In this document: positions 18,270-26,464 of the stretch, in pieces
Layout of the letters: each line of letters opens with the position of its first letter
Position numbering within the stretch: position 1 is the first letter of the stretch
NCBI RefSeq assembly: GCF_020736365.1
Contig: NZ_CP085988.1
Coordinates: 1,494,001-1,558,000, forward strand
DNA length: 64,000 nucleotides
Direction: 5' to 3'
Source: Clostridium sp. M62/1
Lineage (GTDB): Bacteria > Bacillota > Clostridia > Lachnospirales > Lachnospiraceae
Program-made: the position numbers and the translations under genes
The notes under the pieces: generated by a model
Database searches by the model: none
What the model saw: the letters and a program-made list of their open reading frames with translations, nothing else
Told to the model about the DNA's origin: nothing

Positions 18270-18689
18270 ATGGAATACAGAAAATTCGGAGATAAGTATG
18301 TGGTTCGTCTGGATAAGGGGGAGGAGATTGTATACAGTCTCTTAAAGCTCTGTGCCTGGAAGGATATCAAGGTAGCCCAGGTGACTGGAATTGGAGCAGT
18401 GGGGGAGGTAACGGCAGGCCTGTTCGACACGGAGAAGAAGGAGTTTATCTCCCACACCTGGACAGGCGATATGGAGATAACTGCTCTGACCGGCAATATC
18501 ACAACAAAGGAACAGAAGCCTTACGAGCATCTCCATATCACTGTGGCCGGCAGGGACGGTATGGCCAGAGGCGGACACCTGAAGCGCGCGGTGGTCAGCG
18601 CCACAGCGGAGCTGTTTCTGACTGTGGCGGACGGAACCGTGGAGAGGGAGATGAGTGATGAAATCGGGATTAATCTGATGAAATTTTAG
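18270..18689 (+). CDS. PPC/DUF296 domain protein
   Basis: This 139-residue single-domain protein has the PPC (plants and prokaryotes conserved, DUF296) fold: LDKGEEIVYSLLKLC near the start, VTGIGAVGEVTAGLFD in the centre, EITALTGNIT, and HLHITVAGRDGMARGGHL carrying the conserved histidines. Bacterial members form trimers; their function is unsettled and often described as DNA-binding by analogy with the plant AT-hook proteins, though this one has no AT-hook. The start ATG 18270 follows AAGGAAGGGA. Confidence 0.85.
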   Translation: MEYRKFGDKYVVRLDKGEEIVYSLLKLCAWKDIKVAQVTGIGAVGEVTAGLFDTEKKEFISHTWTGDMEITALTGNITTKEQKPYEHLHITVAGRDGMARGGHLKRAVVSATAELFLTVADGTVEREMSDEIGINLMKF

Positions 18690-18721
18690 AAAAGCAGTCC
18701 GGGTTAAGGGAGCGGATATGC

Positions 18722-19177
18722 TCAGTCAAACAGATCCCGGACATTTTCTTCATTGAAATAGCGGATACGCTTCAGCGGAATTTTAGCTGCCCGGAAGGCA
18801 TTGTCCTTAAAACGGTCTCTTTTTCTGGCATCTTCTGTATCGTGGCTCCGGTCATCCAGCTCCACCGCAAACAGGACGTTCAGGTTTCTGTCACAGATGA
18901 CAAAATCCACATGCTTCTGAGATATTTTGCCGAAATACCGGAAAAAATGGCGGCGGTTTGTCACGTCCATGAGATCTTTCAGGCCAACCTTAGGGCAGAT
19001 CAGGAGCTTTCGGGCATCTGCTTCGCGCTTCAAAATCCGGTAAAACGAGTACTCTCTTTTGGTGAGAATCGGCTTGGCCTTATAGGGATAGTGCCTGCGG
19101 CTGCCAAAAAAGAGGAAAAGGACCAAAAGAACTGCGGCCGCCGCAGCGGCCAGAAAGAAAATTTTTGAAGTATCCAT
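18722..19177 (-). CDS. Membrane-anchored DUF2726 (nuclease-like) protein
   Basis: The protein has 151 residues. An N-terminal membrane helix (residues about 5-24, FFLAAAAAAVLLVLFLFF) is followed by a DUF2726 domain: ILTKREYSFYRIL, LLICPKVGLKDLM, HVDFVICDRNLNVLFAVELDDRSH and a Lys-rich tail with KDNAFRAAKIPLKRI. DUF2726 resembles PD-(D/E)xK restriction-like folds, with D (DFVICD) and E-D (VELDD) at the usual places; its substrate is unknown. The ATG at 19177 follows AAAGGAG. A longer in-frame extension upstream is encoded by a repeat element and is rejected. Confidence 0.8.
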   Translation of the reverse strand: MDTSKIFFLAAAAAAVLLVLFLFFGSRRHYPYKAKPILTKREYSFYRILKREADARKLLICPKVGLKDLMDVTNRRHFFRYFGKISQKHVDFVICDRNLNVLFAVELDDRSHDTEDARKRDRFKDNAFRAAKIPLKRIRYFNEENVRDLFD

Positions 19178-19239
19178 AGGTTCTCCTTTGTGTTCCGGCG
19201 CAATAGAATGCCTGGGCTGAAGCGGTGAGAGCTGAAACC

Positions 19240-19330
19240 GGGATGTGCACTCGCCGCAGTAGTGTTTTGGCTCCCTTCGGGCGCCAGCGGCTCGGCGCAG
19301 GTATAATAACCGCTCTGCGGACATTATACC
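19240..19330 (-). repeat. Single copy of a dispersed hairpin repeat
   Basis: Read on the minus strand, this 91-bp stretch matches the third unit of the tandem array at 23875-23963 with few changes. It has a GGTATAATG...TATTATACC hairpin (19330-19300), then a segment with GGCGCCC-GAA-GGGAGCC (about 19284-19268), then GCGAGTGCACATCCC (19254-19240). The gap 19178-19530 otherwise holds palindromic GCATGC-rich sequence around 19365-19392 and the promoter region of the subtilase; no gene is supported. Confidence 0.8.
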
Positions 19331-19530
19331 ATCTCGACTTACGTCTCGATGGGACCGCTCGTCAAATGCATGCTCATGCAAGCATGGCATGCGCTTTTCT
19401 CGCTATTATACCATATAGCGTCTTCTTTTTGAAAGGAAATGTGGGGGAGGCCGCGTCCTTTTGAGATTTTATTGCCCCGGATACTGTCCTCTGAATAATC
19501 TAATAGAAAAAGCACTGAAAGGAAAGCAGG

Positions 19531-20421
19531 ATGGATCAGGCAAAGAAATGGATCAACTGCGATGGGGCATATCGGCTTGGCCTGACAGGACAGGGAGTGG
19601 GAGTCGCAATCCTGGACACGGGAATCTTCCTGCATCGGGATTTTGAGGATAGATTGGCAGCGTTTGTGGACATGGTAAAGCGCAGAAAGGAGCCGTATGA
19701 TGACAATGGACATGGCACCCATATAGCCGGGATCATCGCAGGAGCGGGGATCGACTCAGGGGGCAGGTACCACGGAGTTGCCCCGGGGTGCAGTCTCATC
19801 AGCCTGAAGGTGCTGGATCACCGGGGCAATGGATATGCCTCCGACGTGCTGGCAGGGCTGAAATGGATCCGGGATCACAGAGAGGAGTATAATATCAGAA
19901 TCGTCAATATATCGGTGGGCTCCTTCAGCCGCCGGGGGATGAGCGAGGAATCCGCCCTGGTAAAGGGGGTGGATGCCGCCTGGGATGCCGGTCTGGTAGT
20001 GGTGGTAGCTGCCGGAAATAATGGTCCGGGGCAGCGCACGATCACAACGCCCGGAATCAGCCGGAAGGTGATAACAGTGGGCTGCTCTGACGATTACAAG
20101 GAGGTGGATGTGGCGGGAAACAGGATGATTGACTATTCCGGCCGCGGTCCCACAAATGCCTGCATTCTGAAACCGGATATCGTGGCGCCCGGCTCCAACA
20201 TTGTGAGCTGTGCCAACCGGAGCGGCTCCTATACCAGAAAAAGCGGAACTTCCATGTCCACGCCCCTTGTATCGGGAGCAGTCGCCCTTCTGCTGGAAAA
20301 GTATCCTGAAATGACAAACCTGGATGTGAAGCTCAGGCTCAGGGAGAGGGCGGTAGATCTGGGGCTTCCGAGAAACCAGCAGGGGTGGGGGCTTCTCGAC
20401 GTGGAGAGGCTTGTGGAGTAA
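19531..20421 (+). CDS. Subtilisin-like serine protease (S8), apparently intracellular
   Basis: The 296 residues form one S8 peptidase domain. The catalytic triad is complete: Asp in VAILDTGI (about 29), His in DNGHGTHIAG (about 61) and Ser in SGTSMSTPLVSGAVALLLEKYP (about 249). The oxyanion-hole Asn is in VVAAGNNGPG. There is no signal peptide or propeptide, and the protein starts directly with the catalytic fold, as in the intracellular subtilisins of Bacillus. It could process cytosolic proteins or be exported by an unknown route. ATG 19531 follows GAAAGGAAAG. The MBL-fold gene follows 43 bp after its stop. Confidence 0.9.
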   Translation: MDQAKKWINCDGAYRLGLTGQGVGVAILDTGIFLHRDFEDRLAAFVDMVKRRKEPYDDNGHGTHIAGIIAGAGIDSGGRYHGVAPGCSLISLKVLDHRGNGYASDVLAGLKWIRDHREEYNIRIVNISVGSFSRRGMSEESALVKGVDAAWDAGLVVVVAAGNNGPGQRTITTPGISRKVITVGCSDDYKEVDVAGNRMIDYSGRGPTNACILKPDIVAPGSNIVSCANRSGSYTRKSGTSMSTPLVSGAVALLLEKYPEMTNLDVKLRLRERAVDLGLPRNQQGWGLLDVERLVE

Positions 20422-20464
20422 CGGAAACGTCCTGGCAGAGCTGCCGGGACAGAGGAGGAAGAGG

Positions 20465-21283
20465 ATGAAAATATCAGTACTAAATGAAAACACAGCCGGA
20501 AAGAGAGGCTTTCTGGCGGAACACGGGCTTTCCCTTCTGATAGAGCATGGCGGGAAACGGTTTTTGTTTGACGCAGGGCAGACAGGCGTATTCCTTCACA
20601 ACGCTGAAAAGCTCGGAGAGGATCTCACACAGCTGGACGGGATTATACTGAGCCACGGCCATTTTGATCACTGCGGAGGTCTGGAATTTTTTGGGGATGC
20701 ACTGCCCCGCTGTCCAGTTTATGTGAGGAAAAATGCATTCTTAAACAAGCAGGCTGTCAATGAGGACAAAAAGACGTACCGGATTCTCGGGATTCCGTGG
20801 AAAAGAGAGCTGCTGAAGGGAATGGAGATCCTGACAGAGGACAGACAGGAGATTGCGCCGGGCGTGTGGGTTCTGGGGAATATTCCCTACACGGTTCCAT
20901 TTGAAAAAAGGCCGGAGATTTTCTTTATTGACGAGGGCGGTGAAAAGCGCCCTGACTACATGGAGGACGAACAGCTTCTTGTCATTGACACAGAAAAGGG
21001 GCTTTGTGTGTTTGCAGGCTGCTGTCATGCAGGAATTATCAACTGCCTGAGCTTTGTCCAGAGCTCGTTTCCCGGACGTCCCATCTACAGTGTTCTCGCT
21101 GGGATGCACTTGGGCGGGGTAAATGAGGATAGGCTTGAAAAGACGATTGAGGCGCTGGATGCAATGGGGATTTCCCTTCTGATGCCTGTCCACTGCACGG
21201 GAATCTATGCAATCGGGAGGATGAAAGAACGCCTGAGGGAGAGATGCATGATTTTGGAGACGGGAAAGAGTATTTTCCTTTGA
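20465..21283 (+). CDS. Metallo-beta-lactamase-fold hydrolase (COG1237-like)
   Basis: The 272-residue protein has the MBL zinc motif LSHGHFDHCGGL near residue 65, FDAGQTG before it, a third histidine in GCCHAGIIN and a fourth in MHLGG, and ends with PVHCTG. This pattern matches the COG1237 group (annotated as dihydropterin ribosylaminobenzene phosphate synthase-like in methanogens), whose bacterial substrates are unknown. I chose ATG 20465 after GAGGAAGAGG. An upstream ATG at 20411 lies inside the end of the protease gene. The two genes are probably one transcript ending at the terminator at 21314. Confidence 0.82.
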   Translation: MKISVLNENTAGKRGFLAEHGLSLLIEHGGKRFLFDAGQTGVFLHNAEKLGEDLTQLDGIILSHGHFDHCGGLEFFGDALPRCPVYVRKNAFLNKQAVNEDKKTYRILGIPWKRELLKGMEILTEDRQEIAPGVWVLGNIPYTVPFEKRPEIFFIDEGGEKRPDYMEDEQLLVIDTEKGLCVFAGCCHAGIINCLSFVQSSFPGRPIYSVLAGMHLGGVNEDRLEKTIEALDAMGISLLMPVHCTGIYAIGRMKERLRERCMILETGKSIFL

Positions 21284-21313
21284 AATCAGAAGAAAAGGGG
21301 AAGAGAGGACGGC

Positions 21314-21361
21314 AAAAAGGAAGAGGGAAAACAGAGGCGCTGTTTTCCCTCTTCCTTTTTA
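21314..21361. terminator. Bidirectional terminator between the MBL gene and ktrA
   Basis: AAAAAGGAAGAGGGAAAACA pairs with TGTTTTCCCTCTTCCTTTTT around GAGGCGC. It provides T runs on both strands for the convergent genes and overlaps the last codon of ktrA. Confidence 0.9.
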
Positions 21362-22012
21362 TTTCCCCAGTGAGAGGAATTTTTTGATGTCTGTGTTGGC
21401 TCCCATAATAACGAGAGTTTCCGGCCCCTGGAATACATAGGCGGCCCCTGGAAGAGGATGGAGAGTTCCGTCCATTTTGACAGCCAGGATTGAAATACTG
21501 TATTTATTTCGGACGTTAATCTGAACAATGCTTTTTCCAACCCAGGATTCTGGTACAGGGACCTCATAGATCGAGTGATCAGGAGTCAGCTCAATATAAT
21601 CAAAGATATTGTCTGTACTGTAGCGGACGGCAGAGTGAATGGCCATTTCCTTTTCCGGATAGACTACCTGATCGGCGCCGTTTCTGAGGAGAAATTTCGC
21701 GTGGATATCCCGGTTTGCACGGGAGAGGACAAACTTGGCTCCCAGATCTTTTAAGAGGGCTGTGGTTTCCAGGGAACTCTGGAAATTATCGCCGATAGCC
21801 ACCACGCAGAGATCAAAGTTTCTGACCCCGATGGAGGCCATATACTGCTCATTGGTACAGTCGCCGATCTGCGCGCTGGTGACATAGGGGAGGATCGCAT
21901 TGATGCGCTCCTCAGAGATGTCGATAGCCATTACCTCATGTTTAAGTTCATAGAGCTTCATTGCCATTGTGGCGCCGAAGCGGCCGAGGCCGATTAACAA
22001 AATAGACTTCAT
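21359..22012 (-). CDS. ktrA: Potassium uptake regulatory subunit KtrA/TrkA
   Basis: This cytosolic RCK protein gates the KtrB channel in response to nucleotides (ATP/ADP and NAD(H)). Its 217 residues comprise an N-terminal Rossmann RCK_N domain (SILLIGLGRFGATMAMKL with the dinucleotide-binding GxGxxG, and acidic VMAIDIS ending the second strand), followed by an RCK_C domain from about 140 (VPVPESWVGKSIVQINVRNKYSI). I prefer ATG 22012, which is preceded by GGAGG at the right distance, over the in-frame ATG at 22027. The gene follows ktrB on the same strand after 29 bp. Confidence 0.93.
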   Translation of the reverse strand: MKSILLIGLGRFGATMAMKLYELKHEVMAIDISEERINAILPYVTSAQIGDCTNEQYMASIGVRNFDLCVVAIGDNFQSSLETTALLKDLGAKFVLSRANRDIHAKFLLRNGADQVVYPEKEMAIHSAVRYSTDNIFDYIELTPDHSIYEVPVPESWVGKSIVQINVRNKYSISILAVKMDGTLHPLPGAAYVFQGPETLVIMGANTDIKKFLSLGK

Positions 22013-22041
22013 ATCATAATCCTCCATTTATTACCTGTCTG

Positions 22042-23388
22042 TCACCCCACAGTGATGCGTTCCTGGGGCAGATGGACTGGAAATTTTCTGTGATTGGTAA
22101 GAGCGTACAGCATGGTGAGACCGCCCACACGGCCCAGATACATCAGAAGGATCAGTATAATTTTAGAAAAAATTCCAAGATCCTCTGTGATTCCAAGGGA
22201 CAGCCCGACAGTCGCAATGGCGGAGGCTGCCTCAAAGGAGGACTCCATCATGGAAACTCCGTCAGCCCGGGTAATCAGAAAGCTGGCTGACAGAAACAGG
22301 AACAGATAGAGTACCAGAATCGCAATCGCATTCCTCAGGATATCATAGGGGACTCTGCGCTTATAACAGTGGATGTCCTCCTGATTCTGAAATACAGAGA
22401 GAATGCACAGAACCGCCAGGGCGAAAGTGGTCGTTTTAATACCTCCTGCTGTGGAGCCCGGAGAACCGCCGATGATCATTAAAATAATCGTCGCAAGCTG
22501 GCTCTGAGTGGAAAGCTGATCCAGAGGAACCGTGTTGAAACCGGCCGTTCTGGGTGTTACTGACTGGAAAATTGACGAATAAATCCGATCAGCAAGCGTG
22601 TAGCCTTCCCACCGCTGCGGCGTGAACTCAAACAGGAAGAAGAGAACCGCCGGTATCAGAATCAGCAGAAAGGTGGTAGTGAGAACGATCTTTGTCTGCA
22701 GCCTGTAGAACTTGTAGGACTGCCTGTGTTTGTAAATATCGTCCCAGACGAAGAAACCGATGCCGCCGATGACAATCAGAGCCATGACAGGGATGGTGAT
22801 AAAAGGATTTGTCCGGTAGCTGGTCAGGGAGGAGTAAGGGCCTGAAGTACCTCCCATCAGATCAAAGCCTGCGTTGCAGAAGGCCGATATGGAGTGGAAG
22901 ACAGAGTACCAGATTCCCCTGACAATGCCAAACTGAGGACAGAACTGAACAGCCATCACGAGAGCCCCCAGAAGCTCAAAAAGGATAGTGCATTTGACTA
23001 TGAAACGGGTCATCCTGACAATACCGCCTACCTGCGGGGCAGAGATGGACTCCTGCATGACAAAACGCTGCTTCAGACCGATCTTCCTTCCCGACAGAAT
23101 GGTGATGGCAATGGCCAGAGTCACAACTCCCATTCCTCCGATCTGAATCAGCAGAAGAATCACGGCCTGCCCGAATACAGACCAGTAGGTGGAGGTGTCA
23201 TGGACGACGAGACCTGTCACGCAGGTTGCCGATGTGGCTGTAAAAACAGCGTCGATGAAGGGAGTCATTTCCCCGCTTCTCGATGAGAACGGAAGCGACA
23301 GCAAAATACCGCCGCACAGGATAATCAGAAAAAATCCGCCTAGAATAATTTTAGCCGGGGTCAGTGCCCAAACCTTATTGCTTAACAT
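22042..23388 (-). CDS. ktrB: Potassium uptake membrane subunit KtrB/TrkH
   Basis: The 448-residue integral membrane protein has the four M1-P-M2 repeats of the SKT family. The selectivity-filter glycine of each repeat is visible: SATCVTGLVV, SAFCNAGFDLM, TPRTAGFNTV and AIATVGLSLG. The gating-loop region IIGGSPGSTAGGIKTTT lies in the third repeat. KtrB with KtrA takes up K+ with Na+ or H+ and is important in osmotic adaptation and turgor. ktrB is first in the operon, transcribed away from the repeat array upstream. Confidence 0.95.
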   Translation of the reverse strand: MLSNKVWALTPAKIILGGFFLIILCGGILLSLPFSSRSGEMTPFIDAVFTATSATCVTGLVVHDTSTYWSVFGQAVILLLIQIGGMGVVTLAIAITILSGRKIGLKQRFVMQESISAPQVGGIVRMTRFIVKCTILFELLGALVMAVQFCPQFGIVRGIWYSVFHSISAFCNAGFDLMGGTSGPYSSLTSYRTNPFITIPVMALIVIGGIGFFVWDDIYKHRQSYKFYRLQTKIVLTTTFLLILIPAVLFFLFEFTPQRWEGYTLADRIYSSIFQSVTPRTAGFNTVPLDQLSTQSQLATIILMIIGGSPGSTAGGIKTTTFALAVLCILSVFQNQEDIHCYKRRVPYDILRNAIAILVLYLFLFLSASFLITRADGVSMMESSFEAASAIATVGLSLGITEDLGIFSKIILILLMYLGRVGGLTMLYALTNHRKFPVHLPQERITVG

Positions 23389-23656
23389 TGCCGGAACTCC
23401 TTAGTATTATTTATAGTAAGCATGTGTCCGATACGTCAAATCCTCTGTGCGTTCAGACAATAAATTGTATCTGCAAATCCAGATAATCATAACGATTATA
23501 TATAGAACATCAGGGAATGTCAACAAAACAAAAGAGAACATCCGTTAAAAGCCTGCTACAATTTGCAGACAGTCCGGCAGTACAGAAAAACAGGCATTAA
23601 AACTGCAAAAATTACAAAACCGCAGGCTCCCTTCTGGACACCAGACAGCTCGGCAT
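23389..23656. other. Non-coding gap upstream of ktrB
   Basis: This AT-rich sequence holds the ktrB control region at its left end. I see no supported gene, RNA or terminator before the repeats start at 23657. Confidence 0.5.
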
Positions 23657-24135
23657 GGTATAATGACTGCAGAGCGGGCATTATACCTGCGCATACCGGT
23701 TTCAGCATGTACTGCTGAAAGCCGGGCGCTAAATTCCGCCGGAGGCTGCCATATCCGAAGGATATGGTATAATGACTGCAGAGCGGGCATTATACCTGCG
23801 CATACCGGTTTCAGCATGTACTGCTGAAAGCCGGGCGCTAAATTCCGCCGGAGGCTGCCATATCCGAAGGATATGGTATAATGACTGCAGAGCGGGCATT
23901 ATACCTGCGCCGAGCCGCTGGCGCCCGAAGGGAGCCAAAATACCACTGCAGCGAGTGCGCATCCCTCGGAGAGTATAGCATATCCGAAGGATATGGTATA
24001 ATGACTGCAGAGCGGGCATTATACCTGCGCATACCGGTTTCAGCATGTACTGCTGAAAGCCGGGCGCTAAATTCCGCCGGAGGCTGGTATATCCGAAGGA
24101 TATGGTATAATGACTGCAGAGCAGAAGCCAGAGAT
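23657..24135. repeat. Tandem array of hairpin-rich repeat units (about five copies)
   Basis: The core GGTATAATG...CATTATACC (31 bp, perfect 9-bp arms) starts at 23657, 23766, 23875 and 23995; the last, at 24104, is cut after GGTATAATGACTGCAGAGC. Periods are 109, 109, 120 and 109 bp. Units 1, 2 and 4 carry filler A, which itself folds (CCGGTTTCAGCA/TGCTGAAAGCCGG). Unit 3 carries filler B (GGCGCCC-GAA-GGGAGCC and GCGAGTGCGCATCCC), the form seen alone at 19240-19330. Units are joined by the small palindrome ATATCC-GAA-GGATAT. Open frames crossing this region are by-products of the repeats. Confidence 0.92.
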
Positions 24136-24414
24136 TTCTTTCGCCAGCCGGTTCCGGCTGCGTATCTTTCAATTTCAATCCAAAGGCCGAATTCCGGCAG
24201 AATTTCAGATTCAGTTTTATATGTTTCCGTTTTACGCCTATCCCGGCTGTGACAAGCGGAAAAAGAAAAGATATATACGAGAGCAGAGATACGGAAAGAG
24301 ACGGCTGCTGCGGGCAGAAGGGGCCGGAAAGGAGGGAAAACGGGACGAGCAGATCCGATGGAGAGGGAGATAGCCTGCCGCGGCAGAATCTGGGGGAAAT
24401 TCTTAAAATAACAG
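24136..24414. other. Non-coding gap upstream of recA
   Basis: The stretch holds a short hairpin (CAGCCGG-TT-CCGGCTG, about 24147-24162) and purine-rich sequence. No gene is supported. Confidence 0.5.
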
Positions 24415-24443
24415 TTGACATTTCAGTTTGCCTATAATATGAT
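24415..24443 (+). promoter_or_regulatory. Promoter of recA
   Basis: TTGACA (24415-24420), 17 bp, then TATGAT (24438-24443): a near-consensus promoter directly upstream of the LexA box. Confidence 0.85.
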
Positions 24444-24459
24444 AGGTATAGCGAGAACA

Positions 24460-24471
24460 GAACATTTGTTC
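24460..24471 (+). promoter_or_regulatory. LexA (SOS) box of recA
   Basis: GAACATTTGTTC is a perfect fit to the Gram-positive LexA/DinR core GAAC-N4-GTTC. It begins 17 bp after the -10 hexamer, so bound LexA would block initiation. This predicts induction of recA by DNA damage. Confidence 0.85.
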
Positions 24472-24496
24472 GTATTTTGGAGATATGGAGGAGAAT

Positions 24497-25582
24497 ATGG
24501 ATAGAGATGAAAAACTGAAGGCGCTCGACGCCGCGCTGACGCAGATAGAGAAGGCATATGGAAAGGGCTCCGTTATGAAGCTGGGCGACTCAGGAGCCAA
24601 TATGAATATTGAGACAGTTCCCACCGGCTCCCTGAGCCTTGACATTGCCCTGGGACTTGGAGGCGTTCCCAGAGGGCGTATCATAGAGGTATACGGACCT
24701 GAGTCCAGCGGTAAGACGACGGTAGCTCTCCATATGGTTGCCGAGGTTCAGAAGAGGGGCGGAATCGCCGGTTTTATCGATGCCGAGCATGCCCTGGATC
24801 CGGTCTATGCGAAGAATATCGGCGTCGATATAGATAATCTCTACATCTCACAGCCGGACAACGGCGAGCAGGCTCTCGAGATCACCGAGACCATGGTGCG
24901 CTCAGGAGCTGTCGATATTGTCATCGTGGACTCTGTGGCAGCCCTCGTCCCGAAGGCGGAAATTGATGGGGAGATGGGAGATTCTCACGTGGGACTTCAG
25001 GCCAGGCTCATGTCCCAGGCGCTGAGAAAGCTGACTGCCATTATCAGCAAATCCAACTGTATCGTGATCTTTATCAACCAGCTCCGAGAGAAGGTAGGTG
25101 TTATGTTCGGAAATCCGGAAACCACCACAGGAGGACGGGCGCTGAAGTTTTATGCATCTGTCCGCATGGATGTAAGAAGGATCGAAACCCTCAAGCAGGG
25201 CGGTGAGATGGTGGGAAACCGCGTCCGCATCAAGGTAGTGAAAAACAAGATCGCCCCTCCGTTTAAGGAGGCAGAATTCGACATCATGTTCGGAAAGGGA
25301 ATTTCCAAGGAGGGAGATATACTGGATCTGGCAGCCAAGGAGAATATTGTGGAGAAGAGCGGAGCCTGGTACGCATACAATGGAAGCAAGATTGGACAGG
25401 GACGCGAGAACGCAAAGAATTTCCTTCAGGCAAACCAGGAGCTGTGCCAGGAGATAGAGGCCAAGGTGAGGGCCAAGTACGGTCTGGACGGAGCTGCTGC
25501 CGATGAAGGCTCAGCGGAGCGTGAGGCTGATGCACAGGAGCCAAAGCTGGCCATGCCTGATCTGGGAGACGAGCAGGAGTAG
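24497..25582 (+). CDS. recA: Recombinase RecA
   Basis: RecA forms the ATP-dependent strand-exchange filament on single-stranded DNA and triggers LexA cleavage. The 361-residue protein has Walker [10 protein letters not shown] (67-75), the [14 protein letters not shown]alker B region, loop 2 with [25 protein letters not shown], and an acidic C-terminal tail. ATG 24497 is chosen because GGAGGAG precedes it; the in-frame ATG at 24485 overlaps that site. recX follows after 87 bp in the same direction. Confidence 0.98.
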   Translation: MDRDEKLKALDAALTQIEKAYGKGSVMKLGDSGANMNIETVPTGSLSLDIALGLGGVPRGRIIEVYGPESSGKTTVALHMVAEVQKRGGIAGFIDAEHALDPVYAKNIGVDIDNLYISQPDNGEQALEITETMVRSGAVDIVIVDSVAALVPKAEIDGEMGDSHVGLQARLMSQALRKLTAIISKSNCIVIFINQLREKVGVMFGNPETTTGGRALKFYASVRMDVRRIETLKQGGEMVGNRVRIKVVKNKIAPPFKEAEFDIMFGKGISKEGDILDLAAKENIVEKSGAWYAYNGSKIGQGRENAKNFLQANQELCQEIEAKVRAKYGLDGAAADEGSAEREADAQEPKLAMPDLGDEQE

Positions 25583-25669
25583 GATGGGAGTCAGGCAAAG
25601 GGCAGAAGGGACGGAGAAACGGGCCGTCTGCTTCTGAGGTGCCTGCCCGGACAGAAAACGTAGAAGAGA

Positions 25670-26278
25670 ATGAAGGTTGACAAGATAGAACCCATAGACA
25701 GGCGCAGGAGCAAGGTTTTTCTGGATGGAGAGTTTGCTTTTGCCCTGTACAGCGGGGAGCTCAGACACTACCGCATAGAGGAGGGAGGAGAGCTTTCCTG
25801 CGAGCAGTATGAAGCGATTCTTAGAGAGATTGTATTTAAAAGAGCCAGAGAGAGGGCTGTCTACTGGCTGAAATGTTCAGCCAGGACAGAGGAGGAGCTT
25901 CGCAGAAAGCTGCGGGATGGCCATTATCCTGAGCGGGCAGTGGATCATACCATAAAGCTTCTGAAAAAGTACAGGTATATTGACGATGAGGAGTATGCCA
26001 GAAATTTTGTGGAGCTGAACGGAACGAGGAAAAGCCGGGCCGAGCTGGCTTCAGCGCTCAAAAGCAAGGGAATCAGCCGGGAGTGTGTCAGCCGCCTGCT
26101 GGAAGAAAACCCTGTGGATGAGGAGGAGCAGGTGCGAAAGCTCCTTGCAAAGCGGCGTTTTGATCCGGAAAATGCCGATCCAAAGGAAACAGCCAGACAG
26201 GTGGCGTACCTGATGCGCAGAGGCTTTTCCTATGAAACGGTGCGCAGGGTGATTGCAGAGCTCAGGGATCTGTACTGA
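25670..26278 (+). CDS. recX: RecA regulator RecX
   Basis: RecX binds RecA filaments and limits their activity. The 202-residue protein shows the three-helix tandem repeats typical of the family: a degenerate N-terminal part, then RARERAVYWLKCSARTEEEL with YIDDEEYARNFVE, and a C-terminal RFDPENADPKETARQVAYLMRRGFSYETVRRVI. The location directly after recA supports the call and suggests joint SOS control. The ATG follows GTAGAAGAGA. Confidence 0.9.
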   Translation: MKVDKIEPIDRRRSKVFLDGEFAFALYSGELRHYRIEEGGELSCEQYEAILREIVFKRARERAVYWLKCSARTEEELRRKLRDGHYPERAVDHTIKLLKKYRYIDDEEYARNFVELNGTRKSRAELASALKSKGISRECVSRLLEENPVDEEEQVRKLLAKRRFDPENADPKETARQVAYLMRRGFSYETVRRVIAELRDLY

Positions 26279-26384
26279 CTGTATTTTCACTATTTCTGGC
26301 ACTGCGGGCAAAAAACAGAGGAGCAGAGCGCGTTTTTTTCTTTGTGAGATAGTTACGAAAAAGAGCAAACACTTCCTATTATAC

Positions 26385-26413
26385 TTGACATAGTGTATAA
26401 AACAGTTTAAAAT
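26385..26413 (+). promoter_or_regulatory. Promoter of rny
   Basis: TTGACA at 26385 and TAAAAT at 26408 are separated by 17 bp, about 50 bp before the GTG start of rny. Confidence 0.8.
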
Positions 26414-26464
26414 TGTAGTGTTGTATCGATATGTACAATGAAAACTAAATAAGGAGGTGCTCCT

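Noticed and set aside
19178..19390. N-terminal extension of the DUF2726 protein
   Set aside because: The extension is encoded by the dispersed repeat, and a good ribosome site lies before ATG 19177.
23545..24437. Open frames of 60-230 codons across the tandem repeats
   Set aside because: Their sequence is the translated repeat unit, they lack ribosome sites, and similar frames exist in several phases.
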